From NCBI GenBank assembly GCA_017621735.1, contig JAGASM010000033.1:1-64000 (forward strand): a DNA stretch of 64,000 bases. Reading direction: 5' to 3'. The notes under the pieces are model-generated. The model was not told where the DNA came from and did no database searches. It was given only the letters and a program-made list of their open reading frames with translations. Position 1 is the first letter of the stretch, and each line of letters starts with the position of its first letter. This document shows positions 7,998 through 17,251 of the stretch, piece after piece. This DNA comes from Clostridia bacterium. Lineage in GTDB: Bacteria > Bacillota > Clostridia > Christensenellales > Borkfalkiaceae. The translations under genes were made by a program, and so were the position numbers.

Positions 7998-9803
7998 ATG
8001 AAAGATAACGGTCAAACAAAAACGCTCCGTCCAAATGCGGAGAAGGCGGCGAAGGGAATGTTTTTTGTCTGCGCGTTCTTTTCCGTCGTCGCTGTATTCG
8101 GAATCGTCGTCTACTTGCTTGTGGCGAGCATTCCCGCAATTCGGGAAATCGGATTTTTCGACTTTGTATTCCGGTCGCTTTGGAATCCGAAGCACTACGA
8201 AGAATTTGGGAAGCCCGCGTCGGAAACGTTCGGCGTTTTTCCGATGCTCCTGTCTTCGCTTGTCGTTACGTTCGGCGCCGTTCTCGTCGGCGGTTTTCTC
8301 GGGATCTGTACGGCGGTATTCCTCGTCTATTACTGTCCGAGAAAATGCAAGGGACTGTTCCATCAAATGATCAACCTTTTGTCGGGAATTCCCTCGGTCG
8401 TATACGGATTTTTTGGACTTGTCGTCATCATTCCCGCGTTGGAAACGCTCTTTCGCGTTCCCGTCGGAAACGGCGTTCTTGCGGCGATCCTCGTCCTTTC
8501 GCTGATGATTTTGCCGACCGTCGCGTCGCTGACGAAAAACAGTTTGGACGCCGTTCCAAAGGAATATTACGAGGGCGCGCTTGCGCTCGGGAACAGTAAG
8601 GCGCAGGCAATTTTTAACGTTTGCATTCCTGCGGCAAAAACGGGGATCTTTTCGGCTCTCATTCTCGGCGTCGGTCGCGCCGTTGGGGAAACGATGGCGG
8701 TGCAAATGGTTGTCGGCGGATCGACGGGAAGCAATTTTCCTACGGGGTTTTTCGTTCCCGTGGCGACGCTCACAACGCACATCGTAACGGAAATGGGATA
8801 TTCTTCCGGGCTTTGGAAGGATGCGCTCATCGCAACCGGCTTTTTGCTCCTCGTATTTATCTTGCTCTTAAATGTTCTTCTTACGTTCGTACAACGGGGG
8901 CGGCCGATCAAATCGAAGCGTAGGTCCGTTGAAGGCGCAAAGACGGGGACCGTACGTTATTTTCGCATAGGCGGGGCGCAAGAGGTTCTTAAATACGGAT
9001 GTATAGCAATGGCAATGCTCGTTGTGTTCGCGCTCGGAGCAATGGTCGTTTTCGTCTTGGCGAAGGGGATTCCAAACCTCACTCCGCACTTCTTGTTCTC
9101 GGCTGGATCAGCGAGCGATTTAACCCTTTTGTCTATGCTCGTTACAACGTTGATGATCGTCGCGTTAACCCTTTTGATCGCGCTGCCGCTTGGCATCGGC
9201 GCGGCAATATACCTCAACGAATACGCCAAAAAGGGGGGCAAGTTAGGAAAGGTCGTTCGGCTCTTCTTCGATACGCTTGCGGGAATCCCTTCCATCGTAT
9301 TCGGGTTGTTCGGAATGATCTTCTTCGTTTCGATTTTCGGCGGCAGATACAGTATTTTAGCGGGATCTTTTACGATGGTTTTGATCGTTCTTCCGACGGT
9401 TGAACGGTCGGTTGAAGAAAGTTTGCGCGCCGTACCCGACAGCGTTAGAGAAGGCTCGCTTGCGCTCGGGGCGTCTAAAGTACGTACGATCTTTCGCGTT
9501 GTGCTTCCGTCCGCGCTCGGCGGAATTGCAACCTCTATCGTGTTGAGCATCGGTCGGATCGTAGGAGAGTCCGCCGCCCTCATCTTTACGGCGGGTGCGG
9601 TTGGAGAAATGCCATCCGGATACCTCTCGCAAGGGATGACGTTTGCGGTCGCAATGTATAAACTTACGTCGACGGGGCTTCCCGGCGATATGGAAAAGGC
9701 GTACGCGACTGCGGTCGTGTTGTTGTTCATCGTCGTCGTGCTGAACTTTGCCGTATCGTTGATAGAAAGAAAAATGAAACGCAAAGCGCTTGGAGAAAAA
9801 TAA
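7998..9803 (+). CDS. pstCA: Fused phosphate permease PstC-PstA
   Basis: One 601-residue protein carries both Pst membrane subunits that are normally separate proteins of roughly 300 residues. Residues about 15-305 match PstC (six segments; EAA-type loop with [19 protein letters not shown]). Residues about 330-600 match PstA (second loop [19 protein letters not shown]). A basic linker around residues 305-330 ([10 protein letters not shown]) joins them. With both halves in one chain, a single copy could supply the whole permease and two PstB subunits would dock on its two loops. The start lies 3 bp after the pstS stop, with no clear ribosome site, which suggests translational coupling. No stop codon or frameshift occurs at the junction. 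Confidence 0.92.
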   Translation: MKDNGQTKTLRPNAEKAAKGMFFVCAFFSVVAVFGIVVYLLVASIPAIREIGFFDFVFRSLWNPKHYEEFGKPASETFGVFPMLLSSLVVTFGAVLVGGFLGICTAVFLVYYCPRKCKGLFHQMINLLSGIPSVVYGFFGLVVIIPALETLFRVPVGNGVLAAILVLSLMILPTVASLTKNSLDAVPKEYYEGALALGNSKAQAIFNVCIPAAKTGIFSALILGVGRAVGETMAVQMVVGGSTGSNFPTGFFVPVATLTTHIVTEMGYSSGLWKDALIATGFLLLVFILLLNVLLTFVQRGRPIKSKRRSVEGAKTGTVRYFRIGGAQEVLKYGCIAMAMLVVFALGAMVVFVLAKGIPNLTPHFLFSAGSASDLTLLSMLVTTLMIVALTLLIALPLGIGAAIYLNEYAKKGGKLGKVVRLFFDTLAGIPSIVFGLFGMIFFVSIFGGRYSILAGSFTMVLIVLPTVERSVEESLRAVPDSVREGSLALGASKVRTIFRVVLPSALGGIATSIVLSIGRIVGESAALIFTAGAVGEMPSGYLSQGMTFAVAMYKLTSTGLPGDMEKAYATAVVLLFIVVVLNFAVSLIERKMKRKALGEK

Positions 9804-9805
9804 AC

Positions 9806-10594
9806 ATGAAAAGAGAAATCGAACGGTTTCACTTTGCCGACCAAACGGCGGTGGAAATTAAAAATATGAACTTGTTCTACAAGGAGTTTCAAGCAATCAA
9901 AAACGTAACGCTTACCATTCCCAAAAAGCAAATTACGGCGATGATCGGACCGTCCGGGTGCGGGAAATCCACCCTCTTAAAATCGCTTAACCGTATGAAC
10001 GATTTGGTGGAAGGCTGCCGCGTAGAAGGGGAAGTGCTCATCGGCGATCGCAATATTTACGCAAAAGATTTCGATCTTGCCGTATTGCGGAAAAACGTCG
10101 GTATGGTATTCCAACGCCCCAACCCGTTTGCCATGAGCGTTTACGATAACGTCGCTTATGGACCCCGTTCGTTCGGGATAAAGAAGAAGGGGGATTTGGA
10201 CGCGATCGTCGAACGCTCGTTAAAATCGGCGGCAATGTGGGACGAACTCAAAGACCGACTCGGCAAATCGGCGCTCGGGCTTTCGGGCGGACAGCAACAA
10301 CGGCTTTGCATTGCGCGTGCGCTTGCGGTAGAGCCTCAAATTCTTTTGATGGACGAGCCGACGAGCGCCCTCGATCCGATTTCCACGGGGAAGATCGAAG
10401 AACTGTGCGAAGAGTTAAAAAAGCAATTTACCGTCGTGATGGTAACGCATAATATGCAACAGGCGGCGAGAATTTCCGACAAAACGGCGTTCTTCCTCCT
10501 TGGAGAAATGGTAGAGGCGGACGACACGGGCAAGATTTTCTCGTCCCCCAAAGATAAACGCACGGAAGATTATATTACGGGAAGATTCGGTTAA
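9806..10594 (+). CDS. pstB: Phosphate ABC transporter ATPase PstB
   Basis: ATPase that powers phosphate import. Seen: Walker [10 protein letters not shown] near residue 48, the PstB-typical LNRMNDL just after it, Q-loop [19 protein letters not shown], signature LSGGQQQR and Walker [13 protein letters not shown]. At 262 residues it is of normal length. It starts 2 bp after the pstCA stop and is followed 9 bp later by phoU. It should bind the two cytoplasmic loops of the fused permease. Confidence 0.97.
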   Translation: MKREIERFHFADQTAVEIKNMNLFYKEFQAIKNVTLTIPKKQITAMIGPSGCGKSTLLKSLNRMNDLVEGCRVEGEVLIGDRNIYAKDFDLAVLRKNVGMVFQRPNPFAMSVYDNVAYGPRSFGIKKKGDLDAIVERSLKSAAMWDELKDRLGKSALGLSGGQQQRLCIARALAVEPQILLMDEPTSALDPISTGKIEELCEELKKQFTVVMVTHNMQQAARISDKTAFFLLGEMVEADDTGKIFSSPKDKRTEDYITGRFG

Positions 10595-10603
10595 GGAGAG
10601 AAT

Positions 10604-11260
10604 ATGGCGGCAAGAAAATATTTTGATGAAGAATTAAGCGCGTTACAAGCGGACCTCGAACGGATGTGTTCCATTACGGAACGAATGATCGACGATTCGA
10701 TCAACGCCTTAAAAGAAGGGGACGTAGACCTCGGTGCATCCGTTTCGGAAATGGACAAAGAGGTGGACGAATTAGAACTGTCCATTGAAAAACGGTGCAT
10801 GCGCATCTTATTGCGTCAGCAACCCGTTGCGCGCGATTTGGTAAAGGTTACCACGGCGTTAAAAGTCATTACCGATTTGGAACGCATCGGCGACCAAGCG
10901 GCGGACGTCGGAGAAATCGTACGGCAGTTTCCGCAGGACGGAGTTGCGTTCGGAACGGAACGCATTCAAAAAATGGGCGATATTGCGGTTGCAATGGTAC
11001 ATCAAAGCGTCGAAGCGTTTATCGGAGAAAACGAAGGCGCCGCGGATATGGTAATCCGTGCGGACGATGAAATGGACGATTTGTTTTGCGGAGTCAAGGC
11101 GGATTTGATTGCTTTGATGACGTCGGACGCGACGGCGGCGGATCGGGCGGTAAACCTTTTGATGGTCGCCAAGTATCTCGAAAAAATAGGCGATTACGCA
11201 GTAAACGTCAGCGAATGGGCAAAATACCTCACGACGGGAGAACACAAAGAATATCAATAA
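10604..11260 (+). CDS. phoU: Phosphate signalling regulator PhoU
   Basis: A 218-residue all-helical protein made of two PhoU repeats, each a three-helix bundle with the metal-binding E-x-x-x-D pattern (DLERIGDQAADVGE in the first, YLEKIGDYAVNVSE in the second). PhoU couples the Pst transporter to the PhoR-type kinase and dampens the response when phosphate is sufficient. It is the last gene of the pst operon, with a GGAGAG ribosome site. No clear terminator was seen in the 206 bp before the next Pho box. Confidence 0.95.
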   Translation: MAARKYFDEELSALQADLERMCSITERMIDDSINALKEGDVDLGASVSEMDKEVDELELSIEKRCMRILLRQQPVARDLVKVTTALKVITDLERIGDQAADVGEIVRQFPQDGVAFGTERIQKMGDIAVAMVHQSVEAFIGENEGAADMVIRADDEMDDLFCGVKADLIALMTSDATAADRAVNLLMVAKYLEKIGDYAVNVSEWAKYLTTGEHKEYQ

Positions 11261-11365
11261 ATTCTTCCGCGGAGAAAGGACGTCGGCGAGGAAAAATAAA
11301 AAAACAACATTTGAACCGAGAAACGGCGTCTTTCAAAGGGCGATTTTCGTCGGTTAGGTGTATTT

Positions 11366-11428
11366 TTTACAATTTTTTTACAAATTTGTGAAAAACGAAT
11401 GACAAATCCTTGTTATACTTGCTATAAT
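11366..11428 (+). promoter_or_regulatory. Pho box and promoter of the Na/Pi cotransporter-phoP-phoR unit
   Basis: Hexamers begin at 11366 (TTTACA), 11377 (TTTACA), 11388 (GTGAAA) and 11399 (ATGACA), again exactly 11 bp apart, with TATACT at 11414-11419 after a 9-bp gap. The geometry is identical to the pst Pho box, including a weak third repeat beginning GTG. A second -10-like TATAAT lies at 11423-11428. Confidence 0.7.
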
Positions 11429-11466
11429 AGAAAGGCACAAAAGATGCAAATAGCAAGAGAGGATTT

Positions 11467-13134
11467 ATGGAATACGTATATCTGATTATGAAAGTGCTCG
11501 GCGGGCTCGGTGCATTCCTTCTCGGAATGAATTTGCTTTCGGACAACATGTCCCGCTTGGCGCACGGGAAACTCCGCCACATGCTCAACAAGGCGGGCAA
11601 AAGCCGTTTCCTCGGCGTGGGAATCGGGTGCGGCGTTACGATGATCGCACAAAGTTCGTCGCTCACGACGGTTATGGTCGTCGGGCTCGTCAACGCGGGT
11701 ATTATGACGCTCTTCCAAGCGACGGCAATCATCATGGGTGCCAACATCGGTACCACGATCACCGCGCAAATCGTCGCGCTGAACAGTTTTGACGTTGCGA
11801 CGTTTGCTCTTTCGCTTGCGACGATCGGCGTATTCATCAATATGTTCGCAAAGAAAGAGAAAATCAAGACGGTAGGCTCTGCGCTTGCAGGCTTGGGACT
11901 TATTTTCGTTGGCTTGGAATTTATGTCGAGCGCGTTGAGTCTTGATCCGAATAGCCAAATTTACCGCACGATTACAAACATTCTCGCAACCGACCTAAAT
12001 CCTCTTATTCTCCTTTTGATCGGTGCCGTTTTGACGGCGGTCATTCAGTCCTCTTCGGCGGTTACTGCAATCGTCATTACCATGGCGAGCGCGGGACTGG
12101 TTATCGGCGGAGTAGGGGACGGCGTATACTTTGTCGTCATCGGCTCTAACATCGGTACGTGCGTTACGGCGCTCCTTTCTTCCATCGGGGCAAGCCCGAA
12201 TGCGCGCCGTGCGGCGATCATCCATTTGATGTTCAACGTCTTGGGTTCGATCATCTTTGCGGCATTCCTTCTCTTTTGGAGCATTTCGGGAACGACGTTC
12301 TCCGAAGTCGTCCTTCAAAAACTGTTCCCCGGACATATCGAAACGCAAATCGCAATGTTCCATACCTTCTTTAACGTGGTTGCAACGTGTTTGTTCTTGC
12401 CGTTTATCAACCTGTTTGTAAAACTTGCGAACTTGCTTGTAAAAGACAAGAAAGTGGAAGAAAAAGAGGAGCAAAAAGGGGTCATCGAGTTGGACGAACG
12501 TCTTTTGCGTCAGCCTTCCGTCGCGCTTTCCCGTCTTTACGAAGATACGGGGAAAGTAATGGATCACGCAATGGGAACGATGGATATCGCGTTTACCGCG
12601 TTCCTCGATAAAGACGTTTCCGCAAAGGAAAAGGTCGTAGAAAGAAACGTCGCACTTGCGCGTACGAACAAGGGAATGATCGAATACTTAATTAAAGTTT
12701 CCGCATCCTCCCTCGTTTTGGACGAAGAAAAGACGGTTTCTTCCCTTCACTACGTATTAAACGACATTATCCGTATCGGCGAACTTGCCGATAACGTAAC
12801 GAAGTACACCAACCACTACGTCAACGACGAACTCGTTTTCTCGGGCGAGGTCATTGAAATGCTCAAGGGAATGTACGGAAAAATTACCGAACTTTCCCGT
12901 CTTTCCAAAGAAATTTTCTTGACGAAAGACTTGTCCCGTTTGGAAGAGTTGGACGCGTTGGAAGACCGTATCGACAAAGACAGACGTCGCCTCGTTCGCA
13001 CGCACATCGAGCGTTTGAACGAAGGAAAGTGCCAACCGCAAAATTCCAGCGTGTTTATCAATCTCGTCGGGAATTTGGAACGTGCGGCGGACCATATTAC
13101 GTACGTTGCGCACTCCGTTGAACAGGCGGAATAA
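11467..13134 (+). CDS. Na/Pi cotransporter family protein with C-terminal PhoU domain
   Basis: Sodium-dependent phosphate transporter of the NPT2/PNaS family. The N-terminal 310 residues hold two inverted transport repeats, each with the diagnostic QSSS motif (IAQSSSLTTVMVVG and VIQSSSAVTAIVI). Residues about 340-555 form a soluble PhoU-like helical domain, with ELADNVTKYTNHY and NLERAADHITYVAHSVE. It gives the cell a second, low-affinity phosphate route, or possibly efflux. It begins the transcription unit under the second Pho box and ends 3 bp before the response regulator gene, so uptake and sensing are made together. Confidence 0.92.
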   Translation: MEYVYLIMKVLGGLGAFLLGMNLLSDNMSRLAHGKLRHMLNKAGKSRFLGVGIGCGVTMIAQSSSLTTVMVVGLVNAGIMTLFQATAIIMGANIGTTITAQIVALNSFDVATFALSLATIGVFINMFAKKEKIKTVGSALAGLGLIFVGLEFMSSALSLDPNSQIYRTITNILATDLNPLILLLIGAVLTAVIQSSSAVTAIVITMASAGLVIGGVGDGVYFVVIGSNIGTCVTALLSSIGASPNARRAAIIHLMFNVLGSIIFAAFLLFWSISGTTFSEVVLQKLFPGHIETQIAMFHTFFNVVATCLFLPFINLFVKLANLLVKDKKVEEKEEQKGVIELDERLLRQPSVALSRLYEDTGKVMDHAMGTMDIAFTAFLDKDVSAKEKVVERNVALARTNKGMIEYLIKVSASSLVLDEEKTVSSLHYVLNDIIRIGELADNVTKYTNHYVNDELVFSGEVIEMLKGMYGKITELSRLSKEIFLTKDLSRLEELDALEDRIDKDRRRLVRTHIERLNEGKCQPQNSSVFINLVGNLERAADHITYVAHSVEQAE

Positions 13135-13137
13135 TCA

Positions 13138-13800
13138 ATGAAAATGAAAAAAGTTTTCTTACTTGAAGACGATATCAGCATTTGCGAACTTGTAAAATGC
13201 ACGTTGGATATGAACAGTATCACATGCGAATATTTTACAACGGTTAAGGAATTTGACGCCGCGATCGAGCGCGAAATTCCGGAAGTCGTGCTGCTCGATA
13301 TCATGCTTTCCGACGGGAACGGGCTAGACGTCTTGCGAAAAATCAAGGCGAAAAGTTCGGACGTGCACGTCATCATTTTAAGCGCTCTCGGAAAGGAAAC
13401 GGACAAAGTAAAAGGGTTGAACATGGGCGCGGACGATTACGTTACAAAACCGTTCGGCGTGTTAGAACTTACCGCGCGCGTGAATGCGGCATTCCGCCGT
13501 TCAAGAAGACAAAACGTGTTAAAATCGGGGAGTCTTACAATGAACACGGACACGATGCAAGTGTTTTTGCAAGGGAAGGAACTTTCGCTCAACCACAAAG
13601 AATTTCAACTGCTGCATTACTGTATGCTCAACGAGGGCAAGGTGCTGTCGCGCGACGTGCTCTTGACGGACGTTTGGGGATACGATTTCGGCGAAACGAG
13701 AACGCTCGACAATCACGTTGCCCGTTTAAGAAAGTTGGGACTCAACTTTGAAACGGTATTCGGCGTCGGCTACAAATTTATTGCGGAAAAACAAGAATAA
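13138..13800 (+). CDS. phoP: PhoP/PhoB-like response regulator
   Basis: OmpR-type response regulator of 220 residues. The receiver domain (1-120) has acidic ED near residue 10, phosphoacceptor D54 in LLDIMLSDG, and K in DDYVTKPF. The C-terminal winged helix (about 130-218) has LLHYCMLNEGKVLSRDVL and DNHVARLRKLG. Its gene lies between a Na/Pi cotransporter and a PhoR-like kinase under a Pho box, so it most likely recognises the 11-bp repeats at 7105 and 11366. That target is inferred from position. A terminator-like hairpin follows before phoR. Confidence 0.88.
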   Translation: MKMKKVFLLEDDISICELVKCTLDMNSITCEYFTTVKEFDAAIEREIPEVVLLDIMLSDGNGLDVLRKIKAKSSDVHVIILSALGKETDKVKGLNMGADDYVTKPFGVLELTARVNAAFRRSRRQNVLKSGSLTMNTDTMQVFLQGKELSLNHKEFQLLHYCMLNEGKVLSRDVLLTDVWGYDFGETRTLDNHVARLRKLGLNFETVFGVGYKFIAEKQE

Positions 13801-13802
13801 AA

Positions 13803-13831
13803 AGCGCGCGCTTTCACGCGCGCTTTTTTCG
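13803..13831 (+). terminator. Terminator-like hairpin between phoP and phoR
   Basis: AGCGCGCG and CGCGCGCT form an 8-bp GC stem with a 6-nt loop, followed by six T residues. It lies inside the 49-bp gap between the two genes, so it may lower kinase expression relative to the regulator. Confidence 0.7.
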
Positions 13832-13849
13832 TAAGGGTGCGAGGGAAAT

Positions 13850-15196
13850 ATGAAAAGTAGAATTATGTGGGTGGGATTTGCCATCACTGCGGTTGCGCTG
13901 ATCTTATTCTCCGTTCTTTCGGCGGAGGTGTACTATCAAGCGTCCGTATCCCATTCGGAGGAATATTTGCGCGGATACGTTTCGGCGTTCGAGGGGGAAT
14001 CCCCCGCGTCGTTTACTCCACAATATGCAAGCGATGCGTCCGAGCGGTTGGGCGGGGCGCGAGTAACCTTTCTTACCCCCGAAGGAGAAATTATATCCGA
14101 TTCGCTCGAAGGGGAAACGGGAATGCGTACCGACCGTCCCGAAGTGGTTTCCGCAATGGAACACGGAGAGGGGTTTCACGTCCGTTCCTCTGCGACGGCG
14201 GGGGATGAAATGGCATATTTTTGCAAGTCGTTCGACGGGTATATGGTACGGGTTTCCATATTGACGAGCAGTCTTTGGGAAATTTACGTACAATCTCTCC
14301 CGATGGTGCTGGTCTTTCTTGTCGTCGACGCGGGGCTTTGCCTTTTGATTACCTACCTTTCTACGGGATTTATGCTTCGTCCGATGGATCAGATCGTCAA
14401 GGATGCGGCGACAAAAAAACAGGTTGCCACAAAGTGTTCGGAACTTCGTCCGATTGCCGAACTCATCAACCGCTTAAACGAAGAGGCGGAAGAGAAGATG
14501 CGCGAGGTGGACGAGGAAAAGGAACTTGTTCTCAAAGCGCAAAAGAGCAAAAACGAATTTATTTCCAACATTACGCATGAGATGAATACCCCGCTTACTT
14601 CTATCAAAGGCTTTGCCGAACTTCTCTCTACGGGCGGAATGCAAGGAGAAAGCGCGCAACGGGCGGCAAAAATCATTCTTTCGCAAAGCGAACGGCTTAC
14701 GAGTTTGGTCGCGTGTATCATCAATTATAACGAAATCGACGGGGATGAACTTCCTGCCTACGAGGTGAATGCGACGAAGATCGCGCGGGAAACGTTAGAA
14801 CTTTTAGAGCCTTCCGTCAAAGAACGTAATTTAACGGTAACGGCACAAATTGAGGACGACGTCGTACTGATGAGCCGTTATGAACGGATCACGCAAATTT
14901 TCGGAAATCTCATTCGAAATGCAATTCGCTATAACCGCGACGGGGGAAGTATTGCGGTCGTGCTCACCAAAGAGGAGTTTTCCGTAACGGACACGGGCAT
15001 CGGCATTGCGGAAGAAAATATCGACCGCATTTTCGAGCGTTTTTTCACGGTGGATAAATCGCATGGCGGGCAAAACGGCGGTTTTGGGCTTGGGCTTGCC
15101 GTCGTGCGGAAGTTGTGCAGAAAAGCGGGGTGGGAACTCTCCGTACAAAGCAAGTTGGGCGAGGGCACGGCGTTCCGCATTCGGTTTGCAAAATAA
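13850..15196 (+). CDS. phoR: PhoR-like sensor histidine kinase
   Basis: Membrane sensor kinase of 448 residues. Membrane segments lie near 5-27 and 150-173 and flank an extracytoplasmic sensor (ARVTFLTPEGEIISDS, as in PhoR/WalK sensors). A HAMP-like linker follows, then the dimerisation helix with phosphoacceptor H243 in NITHEMNTPLTSIKG, and an ATPase domain with N-box NLIRNAIRYN, DTGIGI and FGLGLAVV. It is the likely partner of the adjacent response regulator. The gene has its own GAGGGAAAT ribosome site beyond the intergenic hairpin. A PAS domain seen in some PhoR proteins was not recognised. Confidence 0.88.
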   Translation: MKSRIMWVGFAITAVALILFSVLSAEVYYQASVSHSEEYLRGYVSAFEGESPASFTPQYASDASERLGGARVTFLTPEGEIISDSLEGETGMRTDRPEVVSAMEHGEGFHVRSSATAGDEMAYFCKSFDGYMVRVSILTSSLWEIYVQSLPMVLVFLVVDAGLCLLITYLSTGFMLRPMDQIVKDAATKKQVATKCSELRPIAELINRLNEEAEEKMREVDEEKELVLKAQKSKNEFISNITHEMNTPLTSIKGFAELLSTGGMQGESAQRAAKIILSQSERLTSLVACIINYNEIDGDELPAYEVNATKIARETLELLEPSVKERNLTVTAQIEDDVVLMSRYERITQIFGNLIRNAIRYNRDGGSIAVVLTKEEFSVTDTGIGIAEENIDRIFERFFTVDKSHGGQNGGFGLGLAVVRKLCRKAGWELSVQSKLGEGTAFRIRFAK

Positions 15197-15219
15197 ATTC
15201 GGTTTCCAAAAATAAAAGT

Positions 15220-15247
15220 GGGGGATTTTTCAAAAACCCCCTTTTTT
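15220..15247 (+). terminator. Terminator of the phosphate regulatory unit
   Basis: GGGGG and CCCCC flank TTTTT/AAAAA, forming a stem of about 10 bp (15220-15241), followed by TTTTTT. Confidence 0.7.
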
Positions 15248-15251
15248 GTAT

Positions 15252-15280
15252 TTGACTTAATTTGTCGAATATGATATGCT
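15252..15280 (+). promoter_or_regulatory. Promoter of xpt
   Basis: TTGACT 15252-15257, 17-bp spacer, TATGCT 15275-15280. Only about 30 nt separate it from the start codon, so there is no room for a purine riboswitch. Confidence 0.6.
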
Positions 15281-15313
15281 TAAATCGATAAACTTTTCCA
15301 AAGGAAACGCATG

Positions 15314-15886
15314 ATGAAGGCACTCGAAGAAAAGATCTTAAAGGAAGGGGAAATCCTTCCCGGACACGTTCTCAAAGTAGGGGGATTTCTTAACCAACAA
15401 ATGGACTCCGATTTTATTATGGAAATCGGGGAAGAGATTGCCCGCCTTTATAAAGATTGCGGAGTAACCAAGGTGCTTACCATCGAATCTTCGGGAATCG
15501 CGCTTGCCGTCGCCGCGGGGATTGCCTTGCACGTTCCCTCTGTGTTTGCCAAAAAGCATAAGAGCGCGAATATGTCCAAAGACGTATATACGGCGGAAGT
15601 GTATTCTTATACGCATAAAGAAACGTATGAGATCGCGGTTGCAAAAGAATATATCCGCAAAGGGGAAAAGGTGCTCCTTGTAGACGATTTCCTTGCGAAC
15701 GGAAACGCGCTCAGAGGGCTTATGAAAATTCTTGACAAAGCGGAAGCGACGCTCGTCGGATGCGCGGTTGCCATTGAAAAGGGGTTCCAAGGCGCAGGCG
15801 ACGAACTCCGCGCAAGCGGAATTCGCGTCGAATCGCTCGCTTTAATCGACTCCCTGACGGATGAGGGGATTGTTTTTCGCGCGTAA
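15314..15886 (+). CDS. xpt: Xanthine phosphoribosyltransferase
   Basis: Cytoplasmic purine-salvage enzyme that converts xanthine and PRPP to XMP. The N-terminus (MKAL.EKI..EG..LPGHVLKV..FLNQQ) is characteristic of Xpt, and the PRPP loop is LLVDDFLANGNALRGL near residues 120-135. AAGGA at 15301-15305 suits ATG 15314 (8-bp spacing) better than ATG 15311. It has its own promoter and sits just upstream of a predicted nucleoside ABC transporter, which points to shared use in purine salvage. Confidence 0.95.
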   Translation: MKALEEKILKEGEILPGHVLKVGGFLNQQMDSDFIMEIGEEIARLYKDCGVTKVLTIESSGIALAVAAGIALHVPSVFAKKHKSANMSKDVYTAEVYSYTHKETYEIAVAKEYIRKGEKVLLVDDFLANGNALRGLMKILDKAEATLVGCAVAIEKGFQGAGDELRASGIRVESLALIDSLTDEGIVFRA

Positions 15887-15911
15887 TTTTTCGCGCGATT
15901 CTTTATTTTTG
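15877..15911 (+). terminator. Possible weak terminator after xpt
   Basis: TCGCGCG and CGCGCGA form a 7-bp stem overlapping the stop codon, followed by a T-rich but interrupted run ATTCTTTATTTTT. Confidence 0.4.
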
Positions 15912-15974
15912 AATGTATTTCGGTACAGATAAAAACGAAAATTTATAAAGTCGGAAACGACAAAGGAGAAACAA

Positions 15975-17174
15975 ATGAAAAAGTTACTTGCACTCGGTTT
16001 GGCTGCAACGCTTTCTGTTGCGGGACTTGCAACCCTTTCCGCTTGCGGAATGGACAAAGAAGATCTTAAGATCGGCTTTATCTTCTTGCACGACGAAAGT
16101 TCCACGTACGATAAGAACTTCATCGACGCGGCAAAAGCGGCGGTTGAAGAAATGGGACTTACGGAAGACCAAGTCATCATGAAGACGAACATTCCCGAAG
16201 ACGACACCTGCTACGACACGGCGGCAGACCTTGCCGACAGCGGATGCGACATCGTCTTTGCGGACAGTTTCGGACACGAAGCGTACATGATGAAAGCGGC
16301 GGAAGAATTCCCCGACGTTGAATTCTGCCACGCTACGGGTACGCAAGCGCACACGGCTGGGCTTGACAACTACCACAACGCATTCGCAACCATTTACGAA
16401 GGCAGATACCTTGCAGGTATGGTCGCGGGATATGAATTGAAAGAAATGATCGACAACGGCGACATCACCGCAGATCAAGCGAAGATGGGTTACGTCGGCG
16501 CATTCCCTTATGCGGAAGTTGTTTCCGGTTTCACCTCCTTCTATCTCGGCGCGAAGTCGATCGTAGAAGAAGTTACGATGACCGTTCGTTATACGAACAG
16601 CTGGTATGAACCCACGGCGGAAAAGACGACGGCAGAAACGCTCATCGGCGAAGGCTGCGTTCTCATCAGCCAACACGCAGACTCTTTGGGCGCGCCTTCC
16701 GCATGCGAAGAAGCGGGCGTTCCCAACGTTTCGTACAACGGTTCTACCTATACGACGGGCCCCAACACCTACCTCATTCACTCCAGAATCAACTGGCAAC
16801 CTTACTTTGAATACATCATTCAAAGCGTCATCGACGGCGAAAAGATTGCAACCGACTGGACGGGTACGCTTGAAACGGGTTCCGTTGAAGTAAGCGGTTA
16901 CAACGACGAACTTGTTTCCGCGGACACGATGGCGGCGGTTTCCCTTGCATTGCAAGAATTGAAAGACGGAACGCGCCACGTATTCGATACGGCTAACTTC
17001 ACGGTTGGCGGCGAAACGCTTTCCTCTTACCTTGCGGACGTTGACGACGACGGTACGTTTACGAAGGAAACGGAAGTCATCGAAAACGGTATCTTCTACG
17101 AATCCAAGCACCGTTCTGCACCTTACTTTGATCTCATCATCGACGGCATCACGTCTATCACCAGTAACGGCTAA
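15975..17174 (+). CDS. BMP-family nucleoside-binding lipoprotein
   Basis: Substrate receptor of a purine nucleoside ABC importer (BMP/Med/PnrA family, as Bacillus NupN). Lipobox LSAC near residue 22 marks a signal peptide II. The mature protein starts LKIGFIFLHDESSTYDKNFIDA and contains GSDIVF-like GCDIVFADSFGHE and GRYLAGMVAG, family hallmarks. AAAGGAG precedes the ATG. It is the first gene of a four-gene operon with a dual ATPase and two permeases, and lies next to xpt, which supports a purine substrate. The exact ligand cannot be told from sequence. Confidence 0.9.
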   Translation: MKKLLALGLAATLSVAGLATLSACGMDKEDLKIGFIFLHDESSTYDKNFIDAAKAAVEEMGLTEDQVIMKTNIPEDDTCYDTAADLADSGCDIVFADSFGHEAYMMKAAEEFPDVEFCHATGTQAHTAGLDNYHNAFATIYEGRYLAGMVAGYELKEMIDNGDITADQAKMGYVGAFPYAEVVSGFTSFYLGAKSIVEEVTMTVRYTNSWYEPTAEKTTAETLIGEGCVLISQHADSLGAPSACEEAGVPNVSYNGSTYTTGPNTYLIHSRINWQPYFEYIIQSVIDGEKIATDWTGTLETGSVEVSGYNDELVSADTMAAVSLALQELKDGTRHVFDTANFTVGGETLSSYLADVDDDGTFTKETEVIENGIFYESKHRSAPYFDLIIDGITSITSNG

Positions 17175-17188
17175 TGAGCGATACGGAT

Positions 17189-17226
17189 AAGGCGGAGAAA
17201 ATTTCTCCGCCTTGTCTTTCTTTTTT
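17189..17226 (+). terminator. Intra-operon terminator-like hairpin after the binding protein
   Basis: AAGGCGGAGA pairs with TCTCCGCCTT (17189-17213), followed by GTCTTTCTTTTTT. It probably lets the binding protein be made in excess over the ATPase and permeases. Confidence 0.75.
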
Positions 17227-17251
17227 AACTAATCAAAACGGAGGAAAAACC

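Noticed and set aside
15281..15313. Purine riboswitch upstream of xpt
   Set aside because: Only about 30 nt lie between the promoter and the start codon, too few for the aptamer, and no aptamer core was seen.
17174..17251. N-terminal extension of the nucleoside ATPase from ATG 17174
   Set aside because: The stretch runs through a terminator-like hairpin; GTG 17252 has GGAGG and starts the conserved domain.
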